In this document: in pieces, positions 33,360-44,789 of the stretch
Layout of the letters: each line of letters begins with the position of its first letter
How positions within the stretch are numbered: position 1 is the first letter of the stretch
DNA from: Haplomitrium mnioides
Taxonomy: Eukaryota; Marchantiophyta; Haplomitriopsida; Calobryales
Assembly (NCBI GenBank): GCA_049999725.1
Contig: JBNGIS010000002.1
Location: 136,615-200,614 of the forward strand
Length of the DNA stretch: 64,000 nucleotides
Reading direction: 5' to 3'
Position numbers and translations under genes: made by a program
The notes under the pieces: generated by a model
The model's input: the letters and a program-made list of their open reading frames with translations, nothing else
The model's database searches: none
What the model was told of the DNA's origin: nothing

Positions 33360-34800
33360 ATGTTTCATTTTTGCAATTTTTTTTCCAATTTTGTCATTGC
33401 ATACCCAAATGCAAAGCGAGTGGAAAGGGACTTCATCAATCTTGCGTTCACTCAGAAGATTTTGAAGAACAAACCTCAATTGAGTTTAGCTCAGTGCTTT
33501 CCTCGTTCCAATGCAGCGATCTTTGCAGTTGGAGCCACCAATGGACCCTTGGTTCCATAGAAAAGAAAAGCAATAGAGCAAGCAGAAGGCTCAACAAAGA
33601 AAAAACTAGCTTTGCAGAAAAAGAAGCTAGTACAAGCATAGCAAGTTCATATGGAGTCAATCTGTTCACCTTCTCCTCCAAGCTCTTCTTTCTCTTCCAG
33701 CAGCTCTAATGAGGAGGTTGAGCTTGAGCTTGTGCAAAAACCATTGGCATTAAGATCAAAGCAACATGTGGAAAAAAGGCTCAGAATGTTTCAAGAGAGG
33801 GAATAGATAAATCCTCAGATAGTTTCTAAGGAAGACAAAAATAAATTTTGCAAATATGCTATCCAAAGCTATATGGTTTGTAAAGAGACAAAAACTATTT
33901 GGCTTGAAAACTTGACTATACCAAAGCTTGTAATAGAAAACAAGGCACCTTTCCAAATAAGACAATCAAATGAGGATTTTGTAAAGCTACTTGCTCAAAT
34001 ACTATTGATAGACAAGTATGCACACTCCTTTTTTAAGGTGGTTGTGGACCCAAAATGCAAGTTGAAAGACATGTCAGAGTTTGACACAAGTAACCCTGAC
34101 AAGTTTCATTACAAGATTGTTGGAGGCAATCACATCGCAAAGCAAGGCAACTTTTGATTACTAAACAAGAAGCAAAAAATACCATGTTATCGTTATACAA
34201 TTGTTATGTTTACATTAAGCTTAACCTAAAGAAACCCAAATTTTTGCAATTGATATCAACGACGCCCAATAGTACCAGTTGAAGATGACCTCCATTCAAA
34301 AGATTGAGTACTTGCATCAAAGATTTATGGAGAGTGGGATGACTTCCTTCCATAAGTTAAAACAGGAGTTAGTTTTAGAAAGTTTGGAAATGAAACCAAA
34401 GTCCACTTTTGAGAAGACTATAACTTCTCAAAATAACTAGTTTCAATTAGCCTTTTGCAATACAGAGTTGTGGGAGGTGCAGTAGAGTATTTTTGAAATG
34501 TGGGAGAAGAGCTTGGTTAAAGGCCAAACACGTAAGGCCAAAGGTTCTTAAAAAACAAAAAGACATGAAGTGGACGACTTGGAGTCACTTCATAGTTTTC
34601 TTGACAAAATCAAAGTTTTTGTTTTGAAGAGAGTGGAAGCCAAAGAGCTTTTGATTGAAGAGATGTCTCAAGAACTTGAGTGGCACAAAGTCTTGGCCAT
34701 AATAGTGAACTCCTTTTGTTCATAGATTTGTTGTACCACTTAGTAGGAGGCAAGGATGGAATATTGCATCTATATAGAGGAATGAAAAATGTTCTCATTT
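33360..34800 (+). pseudogene. Decayed coding region of unknown family (ParB-like motif)
   Basis: One frame runs from 33360 to 34157, interrupted only by three TAG codons (33558, about 33639, about 33804). It has 'NAKRVERDFINLAFTQ', a Lys/Ser-rich low-complexity part, then 'KTIWLENLTIPKLVIENK', 'DFVKLLAQILLIDKYAHS', and 'FHYKIVGGNHIAKQGNF'. Past 34157, after frame changes, come 'YLHQRFMESGMTSFHKL', 'TELWEVQ' and 'LHSFLDKIKVFVLKRVEA'. The Gly-Gly-Asn-His segment after a hydrophobic strand resembles the phosphate-binding box of ParB/sulfiredoxin-type domains, a weak resemblance only. The region is enclosed by palindromic minisatellites on both sides. It may be an exon group of an old transposon or gene. 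Confidence 0.4.
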
Positions 34801-34907
34801 CATTTAAGTTTTGATAAATTGTTGGTAGGTCTTTTTTCCACTTGAAATTATTTAAAGTTCATTTTTTTTCATTTGAAATTATTACCTTTCGACAAATGCT
34901 AACATGT

Positions 34908-35225
34908 GTGCAATGACTCTTCAGAGTCCTTGCATGCATGAACTCTAGTCTTCTTTAACACTTAGACTCTTTAGTCCAAACGTTTGGACTCTTCAAAGTT
35001 CATGCGTGTATGGATTACCCTAGTCTCTACGCGTGTGGACCATCTAAAGAGTTCATGCACGTGGACTTTGCGTAATCTATATGCATATAGACTCATTAGT
35101 CCATGTGCACATATACTCTTCGAAGTCCTAGAACTTGGAATCTTCAAAGTCCATGTGCGCATAGACTCTTCAAAGTCCTAGCACTTCGACTCTTCAAGGT
35201 CCATATATGCATGGACATTTTGTTG
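34908..35225 (+). repeat. Second dyad-symmetric minisatellite (24-26 bp units)
   Basis: About twelve units such as 'agtccaaacgtttggact', 'atctatatgcatatagact' and 'agtccatgtgcgcatagact', separated by 'cttcaa'-type spacers. It is the same family as 32788-33295 but with looser period. It follows the decayed coding region. Confidence 0.8.
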
Positions 35226-35269
35226 TAGATACGCTTTCACTATCATGCTTTCAGTTATTGATTCATTTC

Positions 35270-35490
35270 TTGTTTTCTTTTTCAAGGTGATAAAACATTC
35301 AAGCACAAAATGAAAACCAAGGCTAAAGAAGCCAATAAAGATCAAGACCGAGCCCCAACCTTGGTCGCTTACCCTCCTACTTTTTTTCTTCATTGTCAAA
35401 AAGCAAGAGAGTGGAAAGCAAGGCAGAAAAATGAAGTTGTTGTCCCTCTATTGGAGAGAGGTGTTAATGAGAAGGACTCTGATTTATAGT
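35270..35490 (+). pseudogene. Possible further exon of the decayed coding region
   Basis: After a polypyrimidine stretch ending 'tttttcaag' (35272-35286), resembling a 3' splice site, an open frame reads 'MKTKAKEANKDQDRAPT', 'FFLHCQKAREWKARQKNE' and 'VVVPLLERGVNEKDSDL', then TAG. Composition is protein-like. If the minisatellite before it is intronic, this would be a downstream exon; there is no direct proof. Confidence 0.25.
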
Positions 35491-35499
35491 TCTACGTAG

Positions 35500-36230
35500 A
35501 TGGACTCAATACCAAGTTCACGTGGAGTCCAACGTGAGGTAACTAAATAGGCTAGTGAAACCACAAGGTTTCTTTCTCCCTATTGCTGACATTCCTTATT
35601 GTTACAACCTTAAGGAGTGAAAGCATGATGATTCATAGCCCTTCACAAAGAATGATATTTTTGACATGGTTTCATTATTTACAACAATTCCAACATCACA
35701 ATTTTGGTCTTTTATTATTATTCACTCTTCTCAGCAGTTTAGCATTATTGATGATGTTATTTTGGATGTTTGATGCGCCATTGACCATGACATCTCATAA
35801 GTCTTCTAAGAGTTTCTTTTACTATTTTTACTTAGTAAATTTGTTTGATTGATTTTTTTTCCTGCAGGTATTTATAAATTATATTTGATTATTGTAGGGA
35901 CAAGAATAAATATTCATCACTCCAATGGTTCTAGAGCTGCATATACCCACGAGTATTAAACGATGGCCGCTAAACAAAGAAGAGAAAACGCAACATGAGG
36001 TTGTTCAATCTACAATCAAAATATGTGACTGGTCACCTCCACCAGATTATGTGCAGTGTATTTAGCTTCCATGCGGTTTTTGCCAAACTCCAACGTCTTA
36101 GAGATAATGTATTTTACAAAATTTTCATTAATTATTTGTGGTTTGAGTAGGATTGGATTTTGGATCTTTGCTCTAGGTCTGGCAAAAGCTTAGTCTGTGC
36201 ACTTAGACTAATGGGAAAGTGTATTGTGAT
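35500..36230. other. Leader region upstream of a gypsy gag, no clear gene
   Basis: A frame starting with ATG at 35925 gives 'MVLELHIPTSIKRWPLN' and ends within 50 codons. Position and composition suit an untranslated or small-ORF leader of the element that begins gag at about 36240. No primer site or 5' LTR was found. Confidence 0.25.
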
Positions 36231-36239
36231 AGTTATGTA

Positions 36240-37085
36240 GAGATTCAAAGAGCAATGATTCAAGTGATGCAACATCAATTTGAACATCTTTCACGCATTT
36301 TCAAAGTGAGAATGAAAGGAATAGAAATTTTTTGAGATGAAGAGAGTTATGAGCGATTTCAAATGCCAAAAGCATATGATGGTTTGTGGTGCATCTCAAA
36401 ACTTTATATTTGATTGTGGCAATTTTTTAAGCTACAAACATTAAAGAAGACGGTCTATAAATTCTATTTGCAGCAAGTCAATTACAAGGAGTTGCATTAA
36501 CTTGGCGGAGATATCAAATAGAACAAGCACAATGTGGATTTGTTGCTTCTATTGTTTCTTGATGTGAATTCAAAGAAGCTGTAATTTCAAGATTTAGGGT
36601 TTTAAATGGTTCAAAAGTAGTTAGAGATCAATTAGCTGAATTGAAGCAGCTTGGTACAGTGAGAAGCTATGTTGCATAATTTCAAAATACAATTATGCAA
36701 ATTTCTCATATAAGAGAAGAAGAAGCACTAGACCATTTTGTTTGGGGATTGAAACGTCGCACGAGGATAGAAGTGACAATGAGAGAGCCTACTCAAGTAG
36801 AAGAAGCAATGCACATGGCAAAGTGGTGTGACTCACTACTTACTGCTATAACAACTAGGTCATATCCTTAACTATTTGAACATCTTACTTACAACTTTAC
36901 TAGCTCTAATGGAGTTAAAAGCTCGACAATTATTTGACGTACCTTCTTCTATCTTTATAGTATGATTGAGTAGCACTCTTGTAGAATGTTGGTAGATTGC
37001 GGAAGTTCTGAAACTTTTATGTCAATACGTTTTGTCAAAGTAATCAAAGAAAAATTTAGGCCTAGGAATGTGAGTATTGCAAAAG
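36240..37085 (+). pseudogene. Gypsy gag and protease start (5' arm of an inverted element)
   Basis: Gag reads 'ALTWRRYQIEQAQCGF', 'FKEAVISRFRVLNGSK', 'RDQLAELKQLGTVRSY', 'EEEALDHFVWGLKRRTR' and 'TMREPTQVEEAMHMAKW', the normal retrotransposon-gag pattern. Zinc knuckles are not seen. The protease active site 'MLVDCGSSETFMS' has Asp at 36995-36997, followed by 'RFVKVIKEKFRPRNVS' up to the inversion breakpoint at 37074. Stops occur in gag. The next element part on the plus strand is the integrase end at 39434; everything between is inverted. Confidence 0.7.
37028..37074 (+). repeat. Left arm of 47-bp inverted repeat at an inversion breakpoint
   Basis: Exact reverse complement of 39368-39414 by eye. 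It encodes part of the protease C-terminus. The pair brackets a 2.29-kb segment in which the same element reads on the minus strand. Confidence 0.85.
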
Positions 37086-37089
37086 TTTG

Positions 37090-38550
37090 GCCATCATGAT
37101 AAAGCATTTAGAATAATGTAGAACCTTCATTGCTTGTACTCCATTTTGATATCAAAGAGTTGTAGGTGATCTTCCCATTGATGATGACAACTTGTCATAT
37201 TTTCCAAGTGAACTGGTTGCAACAAAGGCTTGTGATCAATGCGTATAAGTGTAGGTTTCCCCAAAACATAATGTCTCAAAATCTTAGTAGCATAAACCAT
37301 AGCTATCTACTCTCCATCCTTTGTAGAATAATTTCTCTCCATCGTATTTAATCGGCGTGATATGAAGGCGAATGGATGAAGTCCACTCTCAAACTCTTGT
37401 TGTGACACTGCTCCAATGACAAAGTTGGATGCATCAAAATCAACTATGCAATGTGCTTTTAGATCAAATAGTTGTAGAATTAGACGAGAAAAGACCGCAT
37501 CTTTGAGCTGTTGAAATGCTTTTTGCTCTTTGCTTGTCCATTAAAACTTTTCCTTCTTGTATAGTAGATCCATAAGCGATGTAGCAATATGAGCACAACA
37601 ATGAATAAATCATTGATAAAAAATTTTCCAATCCATTGAAAGCTCAGACATCTTTTTCTTCATTTGACTTTGACCAATCTGTGATAGCCTTAATTTTCTC
37701 TTCCTCTATCTTAATGTCGTCTTCAAACATCTTATACCCTAGATAAGTCACCTCTTGCTTCCAAAATTCATACTTCTATTACTCTACTTGTAGTTCACAA
37801 CTTCTCTTCAAAACTTTGGATGAAACAAGGTTCTTGCATGATTCTAGGACTACTTGCAACAAAACTTTCAATTGTACAACTTTTGCAATACTTTCTTGAG
37901 ATGATCACGATGTTCAACTTCACTCTTACTAAAGGTAAAGATATCGTCCAAGAACAACAATATTGACTCATCCAATAACCTATCAAAAACTTGATGCATT
38001 TGATTGATAAATATCGCTGCAGCATTAGTAAGACCAAATGTAAGAATCCTCCTTTCAAAATGCCTATAGCTTGTGCAAAAAGCAGTCTTTGGAGCATCAC
38101 TTGGCTTGATAGAAATTTCCCAATATCCTCTTCTAAGATCCAACTTAAGAAAAGAATCAGACACCGCTCAATTGATCCAATAAATCATCAATACATAGTA
38201 AATGATAGGTATTCTTCACTGTTTGATTGTCAAGCCGCAATAATCTATGCAAAAACAAAATCCACCAACTTGATTTGGTACAAAGAACTTTAGTGCTCTA
38301 TAAGCCAAAGCATTATGTTGAATGAAATCTTTCTCAAGAAGATCCGTCAAGTTCTTTCAATGATTTTCTACTTCTAATGGTGAAAACTGGTATATAGACC
38401 GATTGAAATACTTCTTGGTATCAACTCAATTAGAAAAAACATTCCTCGGCCATTTGGTAATCTTTTTGACAAATCTTCCGCAAATGCATCCATTAGCTTC
38501 TTCAAAATATCATCTATCATTGAGGTAGACGGATATTTCCCCCCTTCGTA
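37090..38550 (-). pseudogene. Gypsy reverse transcriptase and RNase H, inside the inverted segment
   Basis: On the minus strand from 38550 leftward: 'LPNGRGMFFLIELIP' and 'SISIGLYTSFHH' (RT start), 'DSFLKLDLRRGYWEISIK', 'APKTAFCTSYRHFERRI', 'TFGLTNAAAIFINQMHQV', and the catalytic box 'ILLFLDDIFTFS' with both Asp residues. RNase H follows with frame changes to about 37090 ('CFDASNFVIGAV', 'HPFAFISRR'-like and 'HLENMTSCHHQWEDHLQL'). Stops and frameshifts make it inactive. The product would copy element RNA into DNA. Confidence 0.75.
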
Positions 38551-38551
38551 C

Positions 38552-39090
38552 TGTAATGCTACTCGCATACACACAAGTTAGCACAAACATATACAAGAGA
38601 AGCACATAAGGACTTCAAAAACCCACAAGGTAAGAGATGCCAAACAAGGTACTCTCCCTTCTTTATATACTTGATAGAAAGCTCCTTGCTTACATAGGTG
38701 GAGGAACCTTATTGGTTCCTTTTTTGTCCTCTTTAAATTGGACCGCTCTTCTCTCTCTCACTCTAATTGGACCGTCCTTTCCTTTTATTCTCCTTCTGCC
38801 ACGTGTCCTTATCTTTAGAACATTTCATCTCTCTTTAATTCTCCTTCTGCCACGTGTCTTTATCTTTAGAACCTTCTCTTTACTTTATTTCTCCGCTTGC
38901 CACACGTCCTTATCTAGACTCCCTCTTTCACTTTAATTTGTTGACTTTCTCTCCTCTTGCCATATGTCTAATTCTCTATAATAACAATCTCTTTTTGCCA
39001 TTTTAACTTAGTAATATCTTTCTAGACATAGTTGACATTATATCTTACGTCATTTTTGGTCATGGCTTACTAAAGTTAGTGATTATTACA
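38552..39090 (-). mobile_element. Solo LTR of family C within the inverted segment
   Basis: 539 bp, starting TGTAATGCTACT and ending GATTATTACA on the plus strand, with the TGTAA/TTACA inverted ends of family C. Flanks are CGTAC and CTTAC, a four-of-five match consistent with an aged target-site duplication. It contains TATATAAAG (about 38660-38670, minus sense) and repeated CACGTG-type boxes at 38798-38813 and 38849-38864. It separates the protease end from reverse transcriptase of the host element. Confidence 0.8.
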
Positions 39091-39432
39091 CTTACTCAAG
39101 TTGATGATGAGCTTGATCCAAACAACAAAGACATGCAACTCTTACTCCATAGAAGCAATATGCTCATTTGATTTGAGCCTCTTCATGAACTCTATCAAAC
39201 ACCCCATAATAAATTTCTTTCTTTGTAAAGTAACTTGAATTTTTCATTTTTCCCAATAAACTTGAGTAGATTAATCTTCAAACTAAGGCAAGTCTAAAAT
39301 GATGTCAAATTGTAGAAGTGCAATGAAAAGTTGCATAGATTCCAAATACTGATCCATACTCACAACACTCACATTCCTAGGCCTAAATTTTTCTTTGATT
39401 ACTTTGACAAAACGCAAGATGCCCTAAACCAT
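39091..39432 (-). pseudogene. Protease C-terminus and linker of the inverted element
   Basis: On the minus strand from 39414: 'RFVKVIKEKFRPRNVS' then 'DQYLESMQLFIALLQFD', and near 39150 'ASMEEELHVFVVWIKL'. This continues the protease start found on the plus strand at 36985-37074. The last segment recurs on the plus strand at about 62220-62260 ('SVEQELHVFAVWIKPI'), linking both relics to one family. Confidence 0.55.
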
Positions 39433-39433
39433 A

Positions 39434-39930
39434 TTGTCGGTAAAAAAATATGCCGATAAACAACGTCGTGATTTCTCTTATATTTTAGGCCACAAAGTTA
39501 TGATTTCTACTCATAATTTCCCTTTGTCTTTAGATACTCAAATCCAAAAGCTATCTTTTGCTTGGATTGGTCATTTCTCAATTTCTCAAGTTATTTCTTC
39601 TAGTGCATACAAACTTGATCTTCCTCTGTATATGAAGATTCATCTTATTTTCCATGTCTATAAACTTAAGCTTTTGGTTTTTTATTCATTTTCTTTTTCA
39701 AATCGTGTTCAAATTCCTCCTCCACCTATAGTTCGTGATGATTATGAAGTGTATAAGCTATACCGTATTTTGGCAAAACGAGTTCTCAAACGTAGGACAA
39801 CATCAATTTTAATACTAAGTTTTGTGGAAGGTCTATCCGCTTTATGATGCTACATGAGAGCCATGTTTTAATATCAAGAATGCTCAAGAGGCTATTCAAT
39901 TGTTTGAAACTATCAGTCATGACAATGACA
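39434..39930 (+). pseudogene. Gypsy integrase C-terminus and chromodomain
   Basis: The open frame 39434-39847 carries the GPY/F module 'HKVMISTHNFPLSLDTQI', 'KLSFAWIGHFSISQVIS', 'AYKLDLPLYMKIHLIFHV', then 'YKLYRILAKRVLKRR', the start of a chromodomain. After a frame change, the rest of the chromodomain extends to about 39930. The catalytic core is missing, presumably lost at the inversion junction. It directly precedes an LTR of family B, as a pol 3' end should. Confidence 0.65.
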
Positions 39931-39954
39931 TCATCGATTCAAAAGCATGAATTA

Positions 39955-40430
39955 TGTAATATAACAAACATGATGTGCTATTCGCGAGAAAATAGAGAGA
40001 AGTGAAAAAAGTAGTAGAGGGTTAATTTTAGGGTTGAAATCATTTTAAGATTACTTGATTTTGAAGTTACTTTAAGTGAAGTGGTATAAGGTTACTTTTA
40101 AGGTTGAAGTGGGATAAGATTACTTGCCTTCGAAGTTACTTTTAGAGAAGTATCATAAGATCACTTTTAAGGCTGAAATTGGAAGTAACTTGTAAGTGAA
40201 GAAAGGGGGATGACACCTTCTTCTCTTGTATAAATAGAGGGGCTTCATAGCCCCCCTCCTTATTTAGGAGTTTCTCTCAAATCACTTAGGTTCTTTGGTT
40301 GTTTGGCTATAGCTTTAACTCTTCGTCTTAGCTTGTGCCTTGAGTTGCATTTGGTTGAAGAACTCTATTGGAGTTCACTATGAGTTCTTACTCATTTGGA
40401 GTTTGTCCTTGAGTTCCTTTGCAAAGCCAC
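39955..40430 (+). repeat. LTR family B, plus orientation (3' LTR of the inverted element)
   Basis: It starts TGTAATATAACAAAC after the chromodomain end. A clear TATA box, TATAAATAG at 40229-40237, lies after the '...gggggatgaca' block shared with 25384-25860. The diverged 'aagttacttttagagaagt' repeats fill the U3 part. Confidence 0.65.
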
Positions 40431-41590
40431 ATAATGATGTAATTTTTACTTATATAGCAAAGTATTTGAATCAACAAAAACTCTTGTCTAATGTCGTTTA
40501 GATGTATATGTTTGAATAAATGATTTTTCGATAGTAAAACACTTAATGAATATGTTAGTAGGTTTAAACTCGACACACTACGTCATAAAAATGAATGAAT
40601 TTGGGATAAAATATTATGTCTTACAAAAGATTTAAGCAAGGAAGTCCATATTAGATTTCATGTTTGAGAAATTTAGGTTTGGAGACAAGGAATTTTTGCA
40701 CCCAATATTTTTTTTTTTTTTTGGGGTTTTTAGTAATCTTCCAACATATATTAAATTTATGAATTATAAAATCATCTGTCACACGAGTCACTTCTTTAAT
40801 TTTTTTTTCTAGAATACATTTGTAAGAGTTATAAGAGATTGAAGGTATGCATGCATAGGAGTTTCAGATTGATCTTGATTTAAAGACTTCATGTTTTGAA
40901 GATATACGTATGGAAGTCTATATAAGTATGGTTGTTCTGTTTGGTTTTCATCATTTTTGTATATAATTGGAAGTTAAAAGCATATGCTAGTAGATTTTAG
41001 ACGAAGATGGTAGTGCATGTCTAGGCATTGTCTTTTCTTTGAATGTATTTTCAGCAAAAGTTTTAGGTTTTGGTAAGTTAAAGGTCTTATAAATATTGTA
41101 AAGAATATTAAAATATTGTGGTTGAAGTTTATAATGTTTTGTAGATATTCTATCTGTTAGTGTTTATCTTCTTTAAATATAATATTTTAAAAATCCTTTT
41201 TTCTATAATATATTTGGTATAAATCTTTTTTTGGAATACTTTAAGCATCTTAATAAAACAAATTGCAAGCTAAAGATTTTTTTTTCTTTTAGAAAATTTC
41301 AAAAATATAAAGAAACATAATTTTTGAAGCTTGAATTTGAAAATCATTTTTCTTAAGTGCGGAAAAAAACAAGAAGTCACTAGTGGTTTCTAGTTCAAAG
41401 TAGCGGTTATTCTTAGCCAGAGTAGAATGATTCTTGTGCAAACTATTGTGAGACATTCTTGCTTCTATCTCATTTGCTTTCCCAAGTTAACTTTTGTGCT
41501 ACATTAGCAATGCGCATTTAGCAGTTGGATGTTGGATTCCCCTCTTCACTCAATAGTACATCCCAAAACATTAACGGATGTATTCATGTC
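40431..41590. other. AT-rich stretch with no gene recognised
   Basis: No open frame of note and no retroelement domain. Poly-T tracts at about 40711 and 41277 are the only features. Confidence 0.4.
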
Positions 41591-42880
41591 TATGCTTATT
41601 GTATTTTAAGCAAAGAAACAACATATGCAAGAGAAGAAAACTTTTTGCAAATGAATAATAAACCAAACACAATCTCAAACTAGGAATGTGAAATGAAAAC
41701 AAGTATTATTTCATTACAAAGAGAAGCAAACTTTTAAAGAACTCAAACTCTAAACAAGTAGCAACTCAAATGTAAATTCTAATTGAGTTAAACCAACCAA
41801 ATGCCAGGATATTAAATCCTCTAAACAAGATACAAGCAAAAGCTCAAAGCAACTTAAAGTAACTCAAGAATGAAGAGTTGCGCAATGAAGTCCTTTTATT
41901 TGTACTTGAGAAGGAGTTGTCACTTAGCTTTCTTTGCTTACAAGTTACTTCAGCTTTCAAACCTAAAAGCAACCCTATCTCACTTCTCCAACAAGTAACT
42001 TTTAAGACAAACTACCACTTCACTAAATGTTATCTTAATTTTGTAGTCACTATTATTTTCCTCATTACTCTCTATTTTCCTATATCTATAGTACAATATC
42101 ACACTTGTACCATTACACAAACTCTTTGAAAAATGAAAAACACATCATATACAATTTCAAACTATAGTATTTCAATAGTTTCTAGTATTGTTTTCTTTCA
42201 AAGAGAAACAAGCTATTTGCAAATGAAAAACATAGCATATACAATTTCAAATACAAGTAATCCTTCATATACTATTATATTGTAAAAATATAGAAGAGTG
42301 AAGGAAATTGTAGTGACCACTAAATTAGGATTACTTTTAGAGAAGTTACATAAGGCTATTTGTAGGTTTGGAAGTTGAAGTTACTTGTTTTTGTTGTTGC
42401 TTTTAGAGAAGTGGAATAAGATCACTTTTAGAGTTGGAACTTGAAGTAACTTGTATATGAAGAGAATTAAGTGGTACATCCTTTTCAAGTATATATAGAA
42501 TGACCTCATTGCTCACCTCCTCATTCTAGAGTTGCTCTTAGTTGGTTTGAGCTTTTGTTTGTGTTCTCTTTATTGCACTCCAACTTCTAAAAGATGACAA
42601 GTATTTTTGCTCAACATAGAGAAGCAAACTATTTGTAAAAGAAGAACACAACATATACAATTTCAAACTACACTTCTCAAATGACAAAAAATATTGTTGC
42701 TTGCCAAAAAAAACAAGCTCTTTGCAAATATAAAAAACAACAAGCACAATTTTGAACTATACCTCTCAAATAGCAACAAGTATTTTTGCTTACAAAGAGA
42801 AGAAATATCTTTTCAAATGAAGAACGCAACATATACAATTTCAAACTACACCCCTAAAATTTTATGGTTGTAGTTTTTTT
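41590..42880. repeat. Opposed LTR family B fragments embedded in 88-bp-class repeats
   Basis: 41700-42120 reads as family B LTR on the minus strand and 42280-42590 on the plus strand, head to head. Around and between them, a unit of roughly 88 bp ('gagaagcaagctatttgcaa', then 'acaacatatacaatttcaaa') recurs near 41630, 42195, 42610, 42700 and 42790. The inverted arrangement is consistent with two insertions or a local inversion. Confidence 0.55.
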
Positions 42881-44780
42881 TTTATAAGTTACTCTAAACT
42901 TCCATCGTAAAAAGTTGGTAACACTAGATGGTGACAAATATCCAAATGCAGGATACAATTAAGCTTATGCAACAAAAGTATTCAATCCTAGATCACATAT
43001 ACTACATAGAGAACAATCTGAATGCTTTTAACAATTTTCTTGAAGCATGGTTGTGTCCTTTCTTTACTTTGAATAATCTTGAAACATATTGCTAAAACTC
43101 AAGTTGTCTCAAATTTTCATTTGCATTGGAGACAATCTTTACATTTATTACTACCAATAATGGTTGATAAACTAGGGGATTTAGCCTCATAGTCATCAAC
43201 ATACATCAAAAATTATACTATATAGTTATACAACAAGGTGATATTACATGCATCATCCATGTAAGAATAATCGCAATTAACTATTCCACTCTATATAAAC
43301 ACTTCAAGCTATATAAATAATTCCATATGGTACAAAAAATGTTGGTGTGTATGAGCTATATAATTGTAAGACATGTTTGCAGTCGATGTGATTATACCAT
43401 CTTTGTATATTGTTCATCAACTCATTCATACACTAACTCATACTTTGAGTTATAATCGTGTTTGAAATATATGTAAACATACAAATATCTACAAAAAATG
43501 ATGATTAGTGTGCTATATGAAGAACATATTCTAATAATATACATCACTATCGACTTCTACCAACTTACACACCACATTATAAAACATGTATAGGTTTTGC
43601 TATGATAAAGTTGGAAGTTAAATTTAAGGTTGAAAAATGATATTAGTTTAGAAATGTTGATTAAATATGAACATCTCATATATCAGTTGCATACAACACA
43701 ATACAACAAAATTTACACAAGAAGTAAGTTGAAAAACTTGTGAGACAATGGAGCTATGATACTTACATGAAAATGAAGTAAGATTGCATTCAAAGATACA
43801 AAGGTTGAAAGCAACATTTTAGATATAGCTACTAACTTGAGGCATTACCAAATTATATTGAACTACAAAATAAGATTTATTTGTTGTTTCATTACACAAT
43901 GATAAAAGAGCGTTTATTGTATGCAACCATGTCAAACCACACCTCCTCCATTTGTAGTTGCTATATCACTTTAGTTGACCATATTTAAAATAGCCCATTC
44001 ATTTTTTTTAATATTGTTAAGAAAATAGTTTTTCAGAAACATAAATAGATTTGATCGATAATTTTGTCAATAAAGTAAGAAACCAAACGTGGATTCACTA
44101 GAGGCTCTCAATGACCCTTGATCTAATGAGTCAATAGGCGGAAAAATACTTTTTAGATTGGTGTTGATTGTTTGATTCCTGGATTTTAAAGAAGAAATAG
44201 GCTACCTACACAAACGCAAGGTTTTCTCTAAACTAACAACACATTTTTTTTCTTTTTTCTTAATATGACACAAATCAAGTTGTTTTTGGTCTTTTTTTTG
44301 GTAATGACTATTAGTCTTATACTTTTTGATTAAAAAAATGGTACCAATTCAAGATAGAGTTTAGATATGTCTAAAGCTAGTGTTGCAAGACATTGCGCTA
44401 GTAACACTATTGATGTGCACGTCCTAAAGGTCATATAACATAACTTCAAGAGGAGGTACATGTTGCAAGCATGTCAAACAATCGTCCAAAACATTGCTAC
44501 AACTCTCAATGCCTTGGTCATCCAAATCTTTGTTACTATCTTCTAAGATTTTGTTGCGTGATCGTAAAAGTATCTCAATTTTTGAATCATTGAAAGCACA
44601 CTCCTCCAACAAATTGTCAATGAGACGGTATTCAATCCGCATGATGAAATTTTGTTGAAGGAATTCAAGAATATGAAAACTCTTTGGTTTATGTTGTTTT
44701 GTGCAGGTGTCTAGAAATGGAAAGGAGAGCGGACTTACATACATGTTTCAATAAGGGGACTTATTCTAAAAGAATATGGT
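42881..44780. other. AT-rich stretch with no gene recognised
   Basis: No retroelement domain until about 44790. A minus-strand frame of 106 codons at 44424-44744 shows no family resemblance. Nothing else is supportable. Confidence 0.35.
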
Positions 44781-44789
44781 GCAAGACTC

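Noticed and set aside
36990-39930. Separate gypsy elements on opposite strands at 37-39 kb
   Set aside because: The protease sequence continues exactly across the inverted 47-bp copies and the domain order is restored when the segment is turned round, so one inverted element is simpler.
44424-44744. 106-codon minus-strand open frame before the integrase relic
   Set aside because: No family resemblance; it is on the strand opposite the nearest element and isolated.
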